The position numbers were made by a program, and so were the translations under genes. Source: Aselliscus stoliczkanus (lineage: Eukaryota; Chordata; Mammalia; Chiroptera; Hipposideridae). From it: a DNA stretch of 64,000 nt. Of this stretch, positions 24,718 to 34,970 are shown piece by piece (position 1 is the first letter of the stretch; each line of letters starts with the position of its first letter). The notes under the pieces are model-generated. The model saw only the letters and a list, made by a program, of their open reading frames with translations, searched no databases and was not told the DNA's origin. The stretch spans positions 86,016,501-86,080,500 of the forward strand of contig CM066734.1 of assembly GCA_033961575.1 (NCBI GenBank). The letters run 5' to 3'.

Positions 24718-25049
24718 TATTTTCAATTCCTCTTTTTCTATGAGTTCTACATGTGTCTGTATTTTTCAATATAAAGAATCTCACATTTACATGAGGTTGG
24801 TTTCTTTCTCATGCATATATTACAGAATGCCATGAGTCATAAAAGGGTAATGCCATTGTGATTCAATTATGATGATGCCCCATGTTACTTATGATGCACC
24901 ATAAAATGTTCAAAATGGTTAGTCTCAATGTGAAGCAAGTACAGAGTTCATAGCTTGAAAATACCAAAGGAGATTATTTTACTTCCTCTGTGAGTAGCTA
25001 TCTTTATAAGTTACTTAATTCTTTAATGTCATTGATATAATGTAAGTAT

Positions 25050-25295
25050 CATATTGTCATGGTAATAATATTAATAGTACCATTTCTTGAGCACTCGCTA
25101 TATGCTAGGATCTCTGCTACTTGTTTAAGTGTATTATCTTATTTGATCTGCTTAGCATAGGTATCTTTATTCCTATTTTCAGATGAGAAATCTTAGATTT
25201 TCAAATATTAAGTAACTTAGTAAGTGGTGGAATTTGTATATGAAAATCCAATTGCTTTGACTCTAAAGCTCATACTAAGCACTAACCATTGTGCC
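25050..25295 (+). repeat. MIR-like SINE
   Basis: CTTGAGCACTCGCTATATGC, TATCTTATTTGATCTGCTTA, ATTTTCAGATGAGAAATCTT and TTGACTCTAAAGCTCATACT are in MIR order on the + strand. Confidence 0.8.
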
Positions 25296-25649
25296 CCTAA
25301 GATGCTGTGTTATATTTCATACCAGTATAAATTATTACCCTCTAAATTTCCAATTGGAAAAAGACAAAGCAATTTCCAATGTAAAGAAAAGAGTCCACTT
25401 TCACTTTAAAGAAAGTTAAAACATTTCTGATGGACAGACATGCACAAATTGCAATCATCTCAATAAGAAGAAACAGTTAAAAAAAAGAAAAAGGAAATCT
25501 AGAACAAAATGGAAATCTCTGAAATTAGAAAGGTGCGAAAGTGTAGGCTGACAGCCTGAACTCTAAACATAATTTTCAACATCTTTTGAAATCTCCTGGT
25601 AAAGCTCTGAATCTCTGAATCACAATCGCCTCATTCACCAAAAAAGATG

Positions 25650-26055
25650 ATGATGCAGGCCTCTACTGCACCCTTGAATGCACGCACAGTGCCATCTTTC
25701 CAGTCTTACTTTCTCCATCCTTGGTCACACCTTGTCATCAGGTATTCTAGCCATTTACATTTCCTGCTGGGAAAACCCGTGTGTAGCCTCTCCATCCTTC
25801 CACAAAGCTTTCCATGATATGGAAAAAATTTCCATGATACGGGCAAAATTGAGCTGCATCCTTGTTTTCCACAGCACTCTGAATCCCTATCATCTGACAT
25901 AATAGAATTACTTTTTTGTGTAGCTGACCCACACTATACTGAACTCCTGGACAGCAGGGAGCTGGTCATCACTTAATCTCCTTCTATACTACCAGCCCCC
26001 ACCCCCATTAAAAATACAGTAGATTACACAAATATGCTCTCAACAAATGCTGAAC
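25650..26055 (+). repeat. L2-like LINE 3' fragment
   Basis: ACTGAACTCCTGGACAGCAG, TTCTATACTACCAGCCCCCA and CTCAACAAATGCTGAACAGG match the L2 3' UTR order. A partial 20-bp direct duplication is visible at 25809-25850. Confidence 0.6.
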
Positions 26056-26066
26056 AGGAGAGAAGG

Positions 26067-26080
26067 CATGAGTCATGACT
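26067..26080. promoter_or_regulatory. AP-1-type motif about 1.3 kb upstream of AREG
   Basis: GCATGAGTCATGAC contains TGAGTCA, a palindromic AP-1 site. A single motif only, so its function is unproven. Confidence 0.3.
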
Positions 26081-26569
26081 GCTTTTTTCAATCCTACTAA
26101 ATTAAATGTATGGTATTATTTAGCTTACTCACTATGATATGCCATTAAAAAGTAAGCAGCTTTTAAAAAGTTTCCCAGAATTAGGACAGATGTACTGTGG
26201 CCCACATTGCTAGAAGGGCTGCTTTACTGGAATAATCAAGGAAGAGATATGTATCTTCAGGACAAGGCAACACTTAAAATAATGCTTTTGGTTTTTCTTC
26301 TCTTCCTCAAGTCAAGAAAAATCCAATTCTGGAGTTGTTCCTCCATCAAGGTTAGTCAAATTAAGCAGCTCCCTCCTCTTTGTATTATCTACTTGTCATG
26401 ATTAAATGCCCTACTAGGGTCTAAATGGGCCTCTAAAGCTGGCCCTTTTATATATACCCAGTTGTGAAAATGCCAATATGCTGCCAGCAGAAATTATTTC
26501 TTTATGCTAAGTATTGTTCTCAGAAACTCTCTTTTCAAAGATCGATTTAGTCTAACTTCTTTTTCAGAG

Positions 26570-26785
26570 TGGAAAGAGATTTTAGAGTCAGATTAATGGG
26601 AATTAAATACATCTGGCTTCTGCCATGGCCAGCTGTGTAAAATTCTTCTTGCTTTATAAAAGCTGCCATTTGTCCTTCTTGTAAAATAGGTAAGATAATA
26701 CTTGCAGCAGCAAGGTTATTGAGATGGTGTGATATTTTAAGTGTATAGTTTGGCAATAATAAATAGTCAATAAATATTAATTAGG
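26570..26785 (+). repeat. MIR-like SINE fragment
   Basis: GATTTTAGAGTCAGATTAAT, CATGGCCAGCTGTGTAAAAT, TTTGTCCTTCTTGTAAAATA and GGCAATAATAAATAGTCAAT follow the MIR order. It lies about 0.6 kb upstream of the AREG promoter. Confidence 0.7.
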
Positions 26786-27314
26786 TGGTCCCGGGGTCAC
26801 CTTAAAAAAAAAATGAGAAGAGAGGTGGTTTGACATTCTGGCCACTTCATAGAAGTAGGTTGGAAAGGGTCCTTGGTGGAGACATAGGCCCATCATAAAG
26901 AAAGCCACTCGTCATGAGGAGGTGTGCTCTTTCTGGTCATTTAATGAATTTCTTTATCCTTGTTAAAGGCATTGGGCTATCATTAAGTCACTCTTGTTCT
27001 TCAAGTACGGTTACATCTTAATATGGAACTTTTCGAGTTAATCTCTGTTGTAATATTAAAATCAACTAAAGTATCTACTTGGTTTCTTTTTTAGGGACTT
27101 TGAAAAATTGGGACTTTGTCAGTTACTTAGGTCCCAAACACCACTACCGCCCTCGATTATAAATCTGGTATCTTTTAGGCTTGCAGCTTGGGGTTTAATT
27201 TCCATTTCCTCCCAGCGGCTCTCTGCGCTGGAAAGAGGCGGGGTGCCTGCCATCCGTGTGCGGTTTTGGTGTAGTAACCTCTTCTGGGGCGGCGGCCGCC
27301 TCCACCCTCCGCGG

Positions 27315-27392
27315 CGGCCGTGACGTCACGGGCGATGCCCCGGTCCCCGCCCGCCCTATAAAGCGGCAGGTGAGCGCCGCACCTCCGGAATG
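27315..27392 (+). promoter_or_regulatory. AREG: AREG core promoter: CRE, GC box, TATA box, TEAD-like site
   Basis: A perfect palindromic CRE (TGACGTCA) is at 27321-27328. A GC-box-like CCCCGCCCGCCC is at 27345-27356. It abuts TATAAAG at 27357-27363. A GGAATG core (TEAD-like) at 27387-27392 sits at the predicted start site. The CRE is 28 bp upstream of the TATA box. CRE/CREB control of AREG by cAMP and prostaglandin and YAP/TEAD control are established for the human gene; their operation here is inferred from the motifs. Confidence 0.9.
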
Positions 27393-27607
27393 TTCGCACG
27401 CCTTGTGCCTGCGCTCCAGTCGGAACCCAGAGATCCCGAGGCCAGGTCCCGGCGCTGCGCTGCGCGCCCGATCCCGGCGGGCCAGCGAGCACAGCCGCTC
27501 ACGGCCCCTGGTCCCCCGAGCCTTCCTCCTCCACCTCCTCCTCCTCCGGCCCACAGCTCCAGGCTCGGTTGCCCCAGAGACCGCGACGCCGCCGCGCCGA
27601 GGGACCA
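27388..27607 (+). other. AREG: AREG 5' UTR (inferred transcription start about 27388)
   Basis: The start is inferred from the TATA box at 27357 (about 30 bp upstream) and from similarity of GTTCGCAC (27392-27399) to the 5' end I remember for human AREG mRNA. The leader is about 220 nt, very GC-rich and with a CCTCCT run at 27525-27545. An ATG at 27390 opens a 73-codon frame whose TGA overlaps the AREG ATG. Whether this is inside the transcript depends on the exact start. Confidence 0.75.
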
Positions 27608-27668
27608 ATGAGAGCCCTGCTGCTGCCGCCTGCGCCGGTGGTGCTGTCGCTCCTGATTCTCGGCTCAG
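27608..27668 (+). CDS. AREG: AREG coding exon 1 (signal peptide)
   Basis: Encodes residues 1-20, [20 protein letters not shown], plus the first base of codon 21. This is a short n-region followed by a hydrophobic core typical of a secretory signal peptide. The ATG at 27608 is chosen because it opens the signal peptide and matches the start of known amphiregulins. Its context is weak, with C at -3 and A at +4. The donor is TCAG/GTGAGG with GT at 27669-27670. The exon lies at the 3' edge of a CpG-rich block. Confidence 0.96.
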
Positions 27669-29659
27669 GTGAGGACATCCCGGTTCTGAGCCGCGGGGCG
27701 CATCTCCCACCGCGGGGCGCATCTCCCACCGCGGGCAAAAGAGCTGTCGCCTCTTAAATTTTGCTGCGTCTCAAAAAAAAAAAAAAAAAAATAGCCCTTC
27801 GGCGCCCCCAACTCTTTCCCACGGGAGGTGCTCACAGTGGCTCCCTCCCTACGCTCTTCTTTGGGAGGGAGAGCAAAGCGGGCAGGTGTCCCAGACCTTC
27901 CTGGTCAGGAAGAAAGTGCTGGAGAACCCCTATCCTTTTACTTTAGTCCAGCTGAAGGAGACGTGAAAGATCCTGTGATCCAAACCTTCACTTTACATAA
28001 AGGAACCGAGGTCAGAGAGGTGAAGTGATTTCCGCAGATCTTAGAGTCAGGAGGGCTGCCTCTTGCCTAAATTCTCCATCTCCTCTGTGTACTGATTTTG
28101 TTTTTACCTTCCTAGAGGGCCTGGTGTCCTTCCAGGGAAAAGTCAAAAGCACCAGTCTGACTCTGTTTTATTGAGACCTAAAGGGTAAAGTAGGGGTTTG
28201 AAATTCTGCGCCCCAAATCTTAACTATTTGCCAGTTTTTTTCCCCTTCTATGTAAGGGGATACTATTTCTTTATGTATACTATTATTTCTGTATGTAAGA
28301 ATAATAATAATGAAACAATGACAATAATAATCATTATCAATTATCATTGATATTACTTTTTACATTTTATGTACATAGCCTTTTAAAAACGTGAGCACAT
28401 GTTAAGAAAATATGGTTTATACATTAGACCTAGAACCCGCCTATGTTTCCGGATATAATGGGACAGGCGGTATTCTAGCAAATACAGATGCATTTGGTAT
28501 GTGAATTGATGGAAATATTAAAACAATACTGTTAATTATGTGTATTAGGTTAATTTGCTTATTTGGCAGTATTTTTTTGATGTGGAAATTCATGTAGACT
28601 ATCTGTGGAAAAGAAAAGCTTGATGAAAGCAGCTCTGTCATCGGAACAGCTGAGTTTGCTTGTTGGCAAAACGTAAAGTTGCTTTCATAAGTGACTCAAT
28701 CACAAACAATAGCACATGTGCAATAACTGCTTTGATATCAGAAGACAAACATTTCCCCTGAAGGGCAGCTGACTGGTGAGAAAAGCACTACTATACCTTT
28801 TCTTCCCTTGTTCTTTCTCCTGTAGCCAGTTATGCTTCTGGATTGGACGTTAACGACACCTACTCTGCAAAAGGGGAACCATTTTCTGGAGACCACAGTG
28901 CTGATGGATTTGAGGTTACCTCGAAAAGTGAGATATCCTCAGGAAGTGAAATTTCCCCTGTGAGTGAGATTCCTCCTGATAATGAACTGTCCTCAGGGAT
29001 CGACTATGACTATGCAGAAGAGTATGATACTGAACCACAAATATCAGTGTATATCGTAGATGATTCTGTCAGAGGTGAGTAGAGGCTAGAAGAAAATGTA
29101 GCCTACCTGATGTGTTTGTATGAGTAAAGCTGCTTCAAAAGAAAACCTGCTCCCAGCATCTTCTGGTGGCTTTCTGGTGTGTATATCTGTTGTACACTCT
29201 GCTAGGTGAACTAGAAACAGAGATGGAAAGAGCTAGATGTGGGTGGGCACATCCTATGGGTCTGGAGCTCTAATGAATGGTTTATGTCTATTAAGTCTCA
29301 TCTTCACAACAACTTTATCAAGTAGGAATTATCATTTTACAGGTGCAATAACTGAGGCTTGGAAGGGTTACATTTTCTTCCCAAAGTTTCACAGCTAGCA
29401 AGCAGATAAGCCAGAATGAGAACTGCAATCTGTCTGATTCCAGACACTATGCACTTGCCACTGTGCCACATGGCCCCATTCTGAGAGACAGAGGTAGACA
29501 CCAACCAGTCCTAGCTACTCTGGATATCAGCCTCTGTATCCAGTCCTCACCACCACTCTTCCCCCTCAATAACTGCATTCTAACACAAGTAAGGGAACAG
29601 AAGGAAGGAATGGGACAAGAGCAATTTGGCTTTAGCCTTCAGTACCAGGGTTGAGAAAC

Positions 29660-29711
<52 letters not shown>

Positions 29712-32700
29712 TACCTTCTGGAAATATTAAAGGACAGATATGCATGGATTTTGCATTGCTGAATTTACAATTTAACCCCAAATCCCATTTGTCATTTCAA
29801 TAGTAGAGACCCATAGTTTTCTTCTCTTTTAATGTTATCTGATCTTTAAAAGAGAGCATTTGCTTAAAATGAGGGTACCAAAGTAAGAGCTAAGTATTGC
29901 TCAGTACCTTCATATTACTCTGGAGTCTGAGGATAGATGAGGTCATTAGTAAATCAGATCTGAATATCCTAGGAGCATCCATTATGGAGGCAGGACATAA
30001 GACACCTTCTCTCTTGACCTTAGTTTCCCTCCCCCTCCACCTCTGTCTGGCTCCCAGAACTGGTAATGGGAGAACTGGTGATACCATAGTGACAGTGATG
30101 GGCTAAGTGGCTGATGGGAAAAGCTTTAGTGAATGCCCCACCTTACTCCCTTGCTTTGGAACTTACGCTTTTCCATAAGGTGGGAAAATGATCCATTATA
30201 ATTCTTACTTTTGGAGGAATGATATTAGACGATCAAGATTCTTGAAATTATTCTCTAAAAGATGTTTCAAGCTGTTAACACTTCAAAAGTCCAAATAAAT
30301 TGTTAGTGGTGAAAATGGCTAATGCCTTTAAATTGCAATGCATTGTGAAATAGAGTGAAAATGTTGATTGAACTCCCATGAAAGACAGTAAAACCCATGG
30401 AGTTCATTTCTATTGCAGCACTTCAGCATAGTGACTATTTGCTTCTGTCTAAAATTTGTAATATGCCTGATAAAGTGCAGTAGTAGCCATTTAAGGTGTT
30501 TCTATTAGTGGACTTTTTCTACCTCATGGTTCTTTCTTATCAACAGAGGAAAGTTTCAATATAAAAATGCATAACCCACTATTAAACATTGTCCCTAATT
30601 TGACTACTGTTAATGTTGTCATAATAACTAGCTAAAATATTCATTCATAATATTTACCTGCTGTTTCCTTCATCACAGGGCCCTATCTTGGATCCCCTTC
30701 TCTATATTTCTAATGTTTTCTATTTAATGGGTGCTGCAGGACCATTATGACTAATGGAATTATGAACATTATGGTATTTGCTTCTTTTCACTAAGCTGTT
30801 TGCTAAACACTTGTTTAGATAAACCTATTCAGGGATTAGTATTACAAAGTGCACAGCTCTAACATGGAAACTCCTTCTTCCTATATTTAGCATGTCAGTA
30901 AACTATATCCTGCATACCTATAACTCTGAACAAATGTTTCTGTGAATCTGAAGAGTTAAGATGAATTTCTGAAAAATCAAGTATAAATATATTATCTGTC
31001 TCCTATTTTTTTTTTCAAATAGATTGACCACAGAAATATACCCCTGAAAGGTATTGATTAATTATAGTCTGTTGGAATATGGGAATTGGAGAAAGTTGAT
31101 TAACTCTAATGTAGATGTCTTAGTTTTTTCCACCCCCAGGTAATGCACACTAATTGCCAATTATGATAGTCAGCACTAGACCGATATGAGTAAATAAAAT
31201 CCACAACTATACCCACATCCCATTTTAATCAATGGCATTGACCTTTTCCATGAGAAAACAGTGTGGTGAAGAAATAATAGGCTTTAACATCCCAGCACTG
31301 CCATTTCCTAGTTGTTTGGCCCAGGGCAAGTGACTTGTCTTCACTCAGCTTCAGTGTCCTCATCTATATCATCTGGGTAACAATACATTCAGCTGTGATT
31401 TGGGTTAAATTTAATAAATGTTCATTACCAAGAACTTAGTATAAATTAGAAATTCAACAAATGTTTAAAATATTTTGTGGATTTCTGTTAGACAGGTAAG
31501 TCATATTATCAATAATAATAATAATACTGCTAGAAATAAATTCAAAATACATTTCTAAGCTAATAAAATAACAAGGATTTAGATTTTTAAGTGCCACACA
31601 ATACAGATACTCTCTTTGCCCAATTATTGTATATGACTTGTGTTAAATAATGAGACAAATATGGCCATATGAGCTGTCACTGCTGGGACTTCTGTCTCTC
31701 TTCACCAAAATGATATTCAAGATCAAGAAAGATTGTTGTCAATAAATATATATCTATATCTATCTATCTATCTATCTATATATATTTATATTTTAATTTT
31801 AGTTGAACAGGTAGTGAAACCCAAGAAGAACAAAACAGAAACTGAAAAAACTTCTGCTAAACCCAAAAGAAAGAAAAAAGGAGGAAGAAATGGAAAAAAT
31901 AGGAGAAACAAAAAGAAGAAAAACCCGTGTGATACAGAATTTAAAAATTTCTGCATTAATGGAGAATGCAAATATATAGAGCACCTGGAAACAGTAACAT
32001 GCCAGTAAGTTTTCCTAAATTATATAGAATTCTGTATTTCTAACCATGTCTGAAATTCCTAGCTGTAGAAAACCATTTATTTTTCTAATGTCTAAAACAA
32101 AGTTCTGCAAACCTTTTTCTTATAGGACCAGATAGTAAATATTTTAGGCTTTCTGGGTCAAGATTATATATGTACTTATATGACCAATTAAAATGTAAAC
32201 ATTTAAAAATGTAAAAAACATTCTAGGTGTGCCCACTGTAAGAAAAAACAAACAAACAAACCTGGCAAATGGCAAGATTTGACCCAAGAGCTGTAACTTG
32301 CTGACCCCTGGTATAAACCATCATTTTAAAATATATATTTTACAAAACCTCTAGTTAAAAAAGGACCGAAAGATACTTTTCACATAATGTTGTTCTATCA
32401 TCCTTACCCCAAAAAGCTGCTAGCACATGAAATGATAGTGGAATGTATTAGCTGCATAACAAGTCACTGAACTCATCAGTTGGTCATAAAAGGAGCTCAA
32501 GAATGAAAAGGTGTGTCTTCCTAGAGTATCACACCCAAACTAATCTCAACTTGTTTTTATACGAGGAGATTTTTGGCTCAAGTGCATTCTGTCTCATGAT
32601 TTTGAAATGTAAATCTATGGCATTACATATTTTTTTTAAATGTTAGAATTAAATGGCTATGACCTGGAAAGTTAGCCTAAAATATGCAGAATGTTTTCAG

Positions 32701-34970
32701 TTATTTTGACTTTGGAATGTGGGTTGTTTACAGATGTCCTCAGGATTACTTTGGTGAACGATGTGGGGAAAAGTCCATGAAGACTCATAACATGGTTGAC
32801 GGTGATTTATCAAAAATTGCGTTAGCAGCCGTAGCTGCCTTTGTCTCAGTCGTGAGTTTCACAGCCATTGCTGTTGTTATTACAATCCAGTAAGTATGGC
32901 ATAACTTAAAAATTCCTCATAAAATAATGCCAGGTTATTTTGTTTTCAGTATTTCTATCACAGTGTACTTACTATCTTAAGTGAATTATTCTATTGGTGG
33001 CACATAATCTTTGGTCATATCGTTACACTTCATTGACAAAGATCACAGAATATGATCCAAGTTTGCATTACTTTGGCCACCACTAAAATTTAATGTGTAA
33101 AGCCCCTTTTCAGAAAATCTAGAAATGTTTTGAACTTAAGAAATGATTTTGTTTTATGTCATATTTTAACTCGTGACTACTTCTAAGTCTCGAACTGTTG
33201 GTATCTTCTATGACTGTCAAGCTGTAGCAAGCCTCCCAGAAGCTAATTAAGGCCTCATTCATAGTACGTTGTCAGAGATACTGGTTTGGTACTAAAAATC
33301 ACAAAGAACTTCAAAACAGTAGCCCACAAAAGATCTGTCTTCTTCTCTTAGAATGCAAAATTCTGAATTAGGAGTTTCATAGCATGACACTGATTTATTG
33401 AGAGCTTCTGACTATTTTGTTATTGTCAAATGCAATATGGGAACTCAATTATAAAAAAGAAAAATTTCCTCCATATGGTATGGCGTAGGAAGCAGGGACA
33501 ATTCTGTTACTGTTCCGCTCCTGTAGTACCTTCCCTGTGCTCACAGTAACAGATTACATACTTCACTTCACGACCAGTGAATGTTAGAACCAGACTGTTC
33601 CAGCTTGTAGACACTGGTGGGTTTGTCAAAATGGCATTGTCTGTCAAACAGAAGTCAGAATTAAGGAAGTTGGGGGAGGGTGTGAATGGCTTTATAATGA
33701 CTCATGTGCTAGTAGAGCTTGGGAAAAGCAATAGACTCATTATTCTAATTTTAGGAAAATTACTTTAACTGGATTGTGTACATGATCTCCACTCTTGCCA
33801 TTCAGGAAACAACAAGGGGTTATCTTCTGCTCTTGCTTACTATTATTTTAAATGCAGATCAGATAATGATAAAATGGCACATAAAAAACCTTTATGATGC
33901 ATGTCAAGTTTGACCTGTGGTTTAAATTTGTTTTGCACACTCCAGAAATTATTTTTATCTGTTAGTACCTCAAGTTAGATTAATGCAAATGTGTTTAGGA
34001 AAGATACCCTCTGACAAACCCATTATTTGACGTAGAAGGAAAAAAGGAAAAAAATTACCAGTTAAAGATGCCTCGAAGTAATTATTTAAACCAGTAATTA
34101 TTCAAGTTGAAATATTTAATAATCCTTTGGAAAAGCATGGAAAAACCCTGTAATGTTGGCACTCTTAAAACTACTCAGTGACTTTTCCCATTTTTCTCCC
34201 ATATTCTCCTTGCATTTGAAACATATAACAAACACTAACGTAAGCCACAATTGCTGTTTTTTCATAAATGAAGTAAATTTTTTTCCAAACCTCATTAAAA
34301 AAAGTTCTTATTATTTTAATAATAACATTTAGTAGATAGATTAAAGACCTACAAAACATAGAATTGTTTCTACAACACCGAAACCTTTTTTAACTATTAA
34401 GTTTTTTAAATAGAAAGTAGCAATAAATAAAACTAGAAGGAAGTATTTGTTATATTTAAAAATAAATAAAACCTAACTTAGTTTGTAAGCCTGATTTAAA
34501 AAATTCAAATCATTTAAATTAGTTTGTTCAAACATAAAGTCCTCCTATGGTAAAACTGTACTATCTTCTTCCTCCATTTGTTCATGGCAACTGTGCTAAA
34601 TTTTGAAAAATAAGAACATATTGATACCTTCTGAGGATTTACATCTCAAGGCACAGTTTTTTAAATCTCAGTGCTCTGGAAATATGTTTATATAAACATT
34701 CTCTTAAAACATTGGTCATATTTATAGCTAGGTTTGTGTTTTGGTTTGGTTTAAACTATAGTGTGTAAATGGTCTATAAGGGCTCACAAAATGGAATTCC
34801 CTATACTCATGAAAACCCCAATTAATATATGGATGAACAGAACTTTGATGACAGTAGAATATTTTGTTCTCTGAAGGCTTCGAAAAAGATACATCAGGGA
34901 ATATGAAGGAGAAGCCGAAGAACGAAAGAAACTTCGACAAGAAAATGGAAACACCCATACCATAGCATAA
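27608..34970 (+). CDS. AREG: Amphiregulin precursor (EGFR ligand), five coding exons
   Basis: Amphiregulin is a membrane-anchored growth factor. ADAM17 sheds its ectodomain, which activates EGFR. Coding exons are 27608-27668, 28826-29074, 31803-32004, 32734-32889 and 34877-34970. Joined they give 762 nt (253 residues plus TAA), with intron phases 1, 1, 2, 2 and consensus GT/AG ends. Visible domains are a signal peptide (about 1-20), an acidic Ser-rich propeptide with DYDYAEEY (80-87), a basic heparin-binding/NLS-like tract (about 123-144), an EGF domain with Cys146, 154, 159, 170, 172 and 181 (CX7CX4CX10CXCX8C), a transmembrane helix (about 199-222), and a basic tail with EERKKL (237-242), which matches the EExxxL basolateral sorting motif known in human AREG. 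Sequons are at N30 and N113. Human AREG is 252 residues, so length and layout match. I see no truncation or frameshift. Its paralogues EREG and BTC, neighbours in other mammals, are not in this window. Confidence 0.98.
27692..27735. repeat. 19-bp GC-rich tandem repeat in AREG intron 1
   Basis: The unit CGCGGGGCGCATCTCCCAC occurs at 27692-27710 and 27711-27729, followed by a partial copy to 27735. It lies just downstream of the exon 1 donor inside the CpG island, and the two full copies are identical. Confidence 0.9.
27945..28080 (+). repeat. MIR-like SINE fragment in AREG intron 1
   Basis: The order of words (CAAACCTTCACTTTACATAAAGGAAC, GAGGTCAGAGAGGTGAAGTGA, then a polypurine end with GAGTCAGG) follows the MIR core and its exon-like pattern. 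Old, diverged and without clear flanking repeats. Confidence 0.55.
28686..28698. promoter_or_regulatory. AP-1-type motif in AREG intron 1
   Basis: The text AAGTGACTCAATC contains TGACTCA, the AP-1 heptamer, about 130 bp before exon 2. AP-1 regulation of AREG is plausible, but a single heptamer is weak evidence. Confidence 0.35.
28826..29074 (+). CDS. AREG: AREG coding exon 2 (propeptide)
   Basis: Encodes residues 21-103 and the first base of codon 104. The acceptor is CTCCTGTAG/CC and the donor is AGAG/GTGAGT. The product is the N-terminal pro-region, rich in Ser, Glu and Asp, with a sequon at N30 (NDT), repeated SEI/SEIS motifs near residues 54-68, and the acidic tyrosine stretch DYDYAEEYD, which is a plausible tyrosine-sulfation site. 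The mature form in human starts at an SVR motif, present here at residues 101-103, so the exon ends almost exactly at the propeptide/mature boundary. Confidence 0.96.
29280..29470 (+). repeat. MIR-like SINE in AREG intron 2
   Basis: The order TCATCTTCACAACAACTTTA, TAGGAATTATCATTTTACAG, ACTGAGGCTTGGAAGGGTTA and CACAGCTAGCAAGCAGATAA is the diagnostic MIR core-to-3' order on the + strand. Heavily diverged. Confidence 0.8.
29663..29706. repeat. (AAT)n microsatellite in AREG intron 2
   Basis: About 14-15 uninterrupted TAA/AAT units follow GAAACTGG and run into an A-rich end. A length-variable locus is likely. Confidence 0.95.
31265..31410 (+). repeat. MIR-like SINE in AREG intron 2
   Basis: Words such as CACTGCCATTTCCTAGTTGT, GGCAAGTGACTTGTCTTCAC and TCAGTGTCCTCATCTAT follow the MIR body on the + strand. 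It ends in a short AT-rich stretch. Confidence 0.7.
31749..31782. repeat. (TATC)n microsatellite next to the AREG exon 3 acceptor
   Basis: A TATC/TATA run ends about 20 bp before the AG at 31801-31802. It lies within the 69-nt stretch without any AG that precedes exon 3, so it occupies the branch-point and pyrimidine-tract zone of intron 2. Confidence 0.9.
31803..32004 (+). CDS. AREG: AREG coding exon 3 (basic tract and first half of EGF domain)
   Basis: Encodes residues 104-170 and two bases of codon 171. The acceptor is AATTTTAG/TT and the donor is CCA/GTAAGT. It carries the highly basic run from KPKRKKKGG through [10 protein letters not shown], which in amphiregulin binds heparan sulfate and acts as a nuclear-targeting signal, and then the first four EGF cysteines. 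The sequon NKT is at N113. The human N119 sequon (NTS) is here KTS, so it is lost. The exon boundary falls between EGF cysteines 4 and 5 in phase 2, the standard intron position in EGFR-ligand genes. Confidence 0.97.
32095..32315 (+). mobile_element. Old hAT-type (MER1 group) DNA transposon fragment in AREG intron 3
   Basis: The left side has GTTCTGCAAACCTTTTTCTTA, then GACCAGATAGTAAATATTTT. The right side ends in GCTGTAACTTGCTGACCCCTG. These are the ends of a widespread non-autonomous hAT family of mammals with imperfect inverted ends. I do not name the exact subfamily. Confidence 0.65.
32734..32889 (+). CDS. AREG: AREG coding exon 4 (end of EGF domain, juxtamembrane, transmembrane helix)
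   Basis: Encodes residues 171 (completed) to 222 and two bases of codon 223. The acceptor is TTTACAG/ATG and the donor is TCCA/GTAAGT. It supplies EGF cysteines 5 and 6 (172, 181) with the YFGERC signature that contacts EGFR, the juxtamembrane [10 protein letters not shown] stalk in which ADAM17 cleaves (after Lys184 in the human numbering, conserved here), and a hydrophobic helix from about Ile199 to Ile222 rich in Ala and Val. Confidence 0.97.
32890..34876 (+). other. AREG intron 4, no further feature recognised
   Basis: The intron runs from GTAAGT at 32890 to the AG at 34875-34876. It is AT-rich with no open frame that resembles a protein and no repeat I can assign with confidence. Confidence 0.85.

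Larger units (their letters stand above)
27190..27740. promoter_or_regulatory. AREG: CpG island over the AREG promoter, exon 1 and start of intron 1
   Basis: CpG dinucleotides are dense from about 27190 to 27740, in contrast to the AT-rich, CpG-poor flanks. The block covers the promoter, the 5' UTR, coding exon 1 and a short tandem repeat in intron 1. Boundaries are by eye. Confidence 0.85.

Noticed and set aside
27195..27722. 175-codon minus-strand frame and 138-codon plus-strand frame over the CpG island
   Set aside because: Stop-poor because of high GC. They overlap the AREG promoter and 5' UTR, lack signatures and are artefacts of composition.
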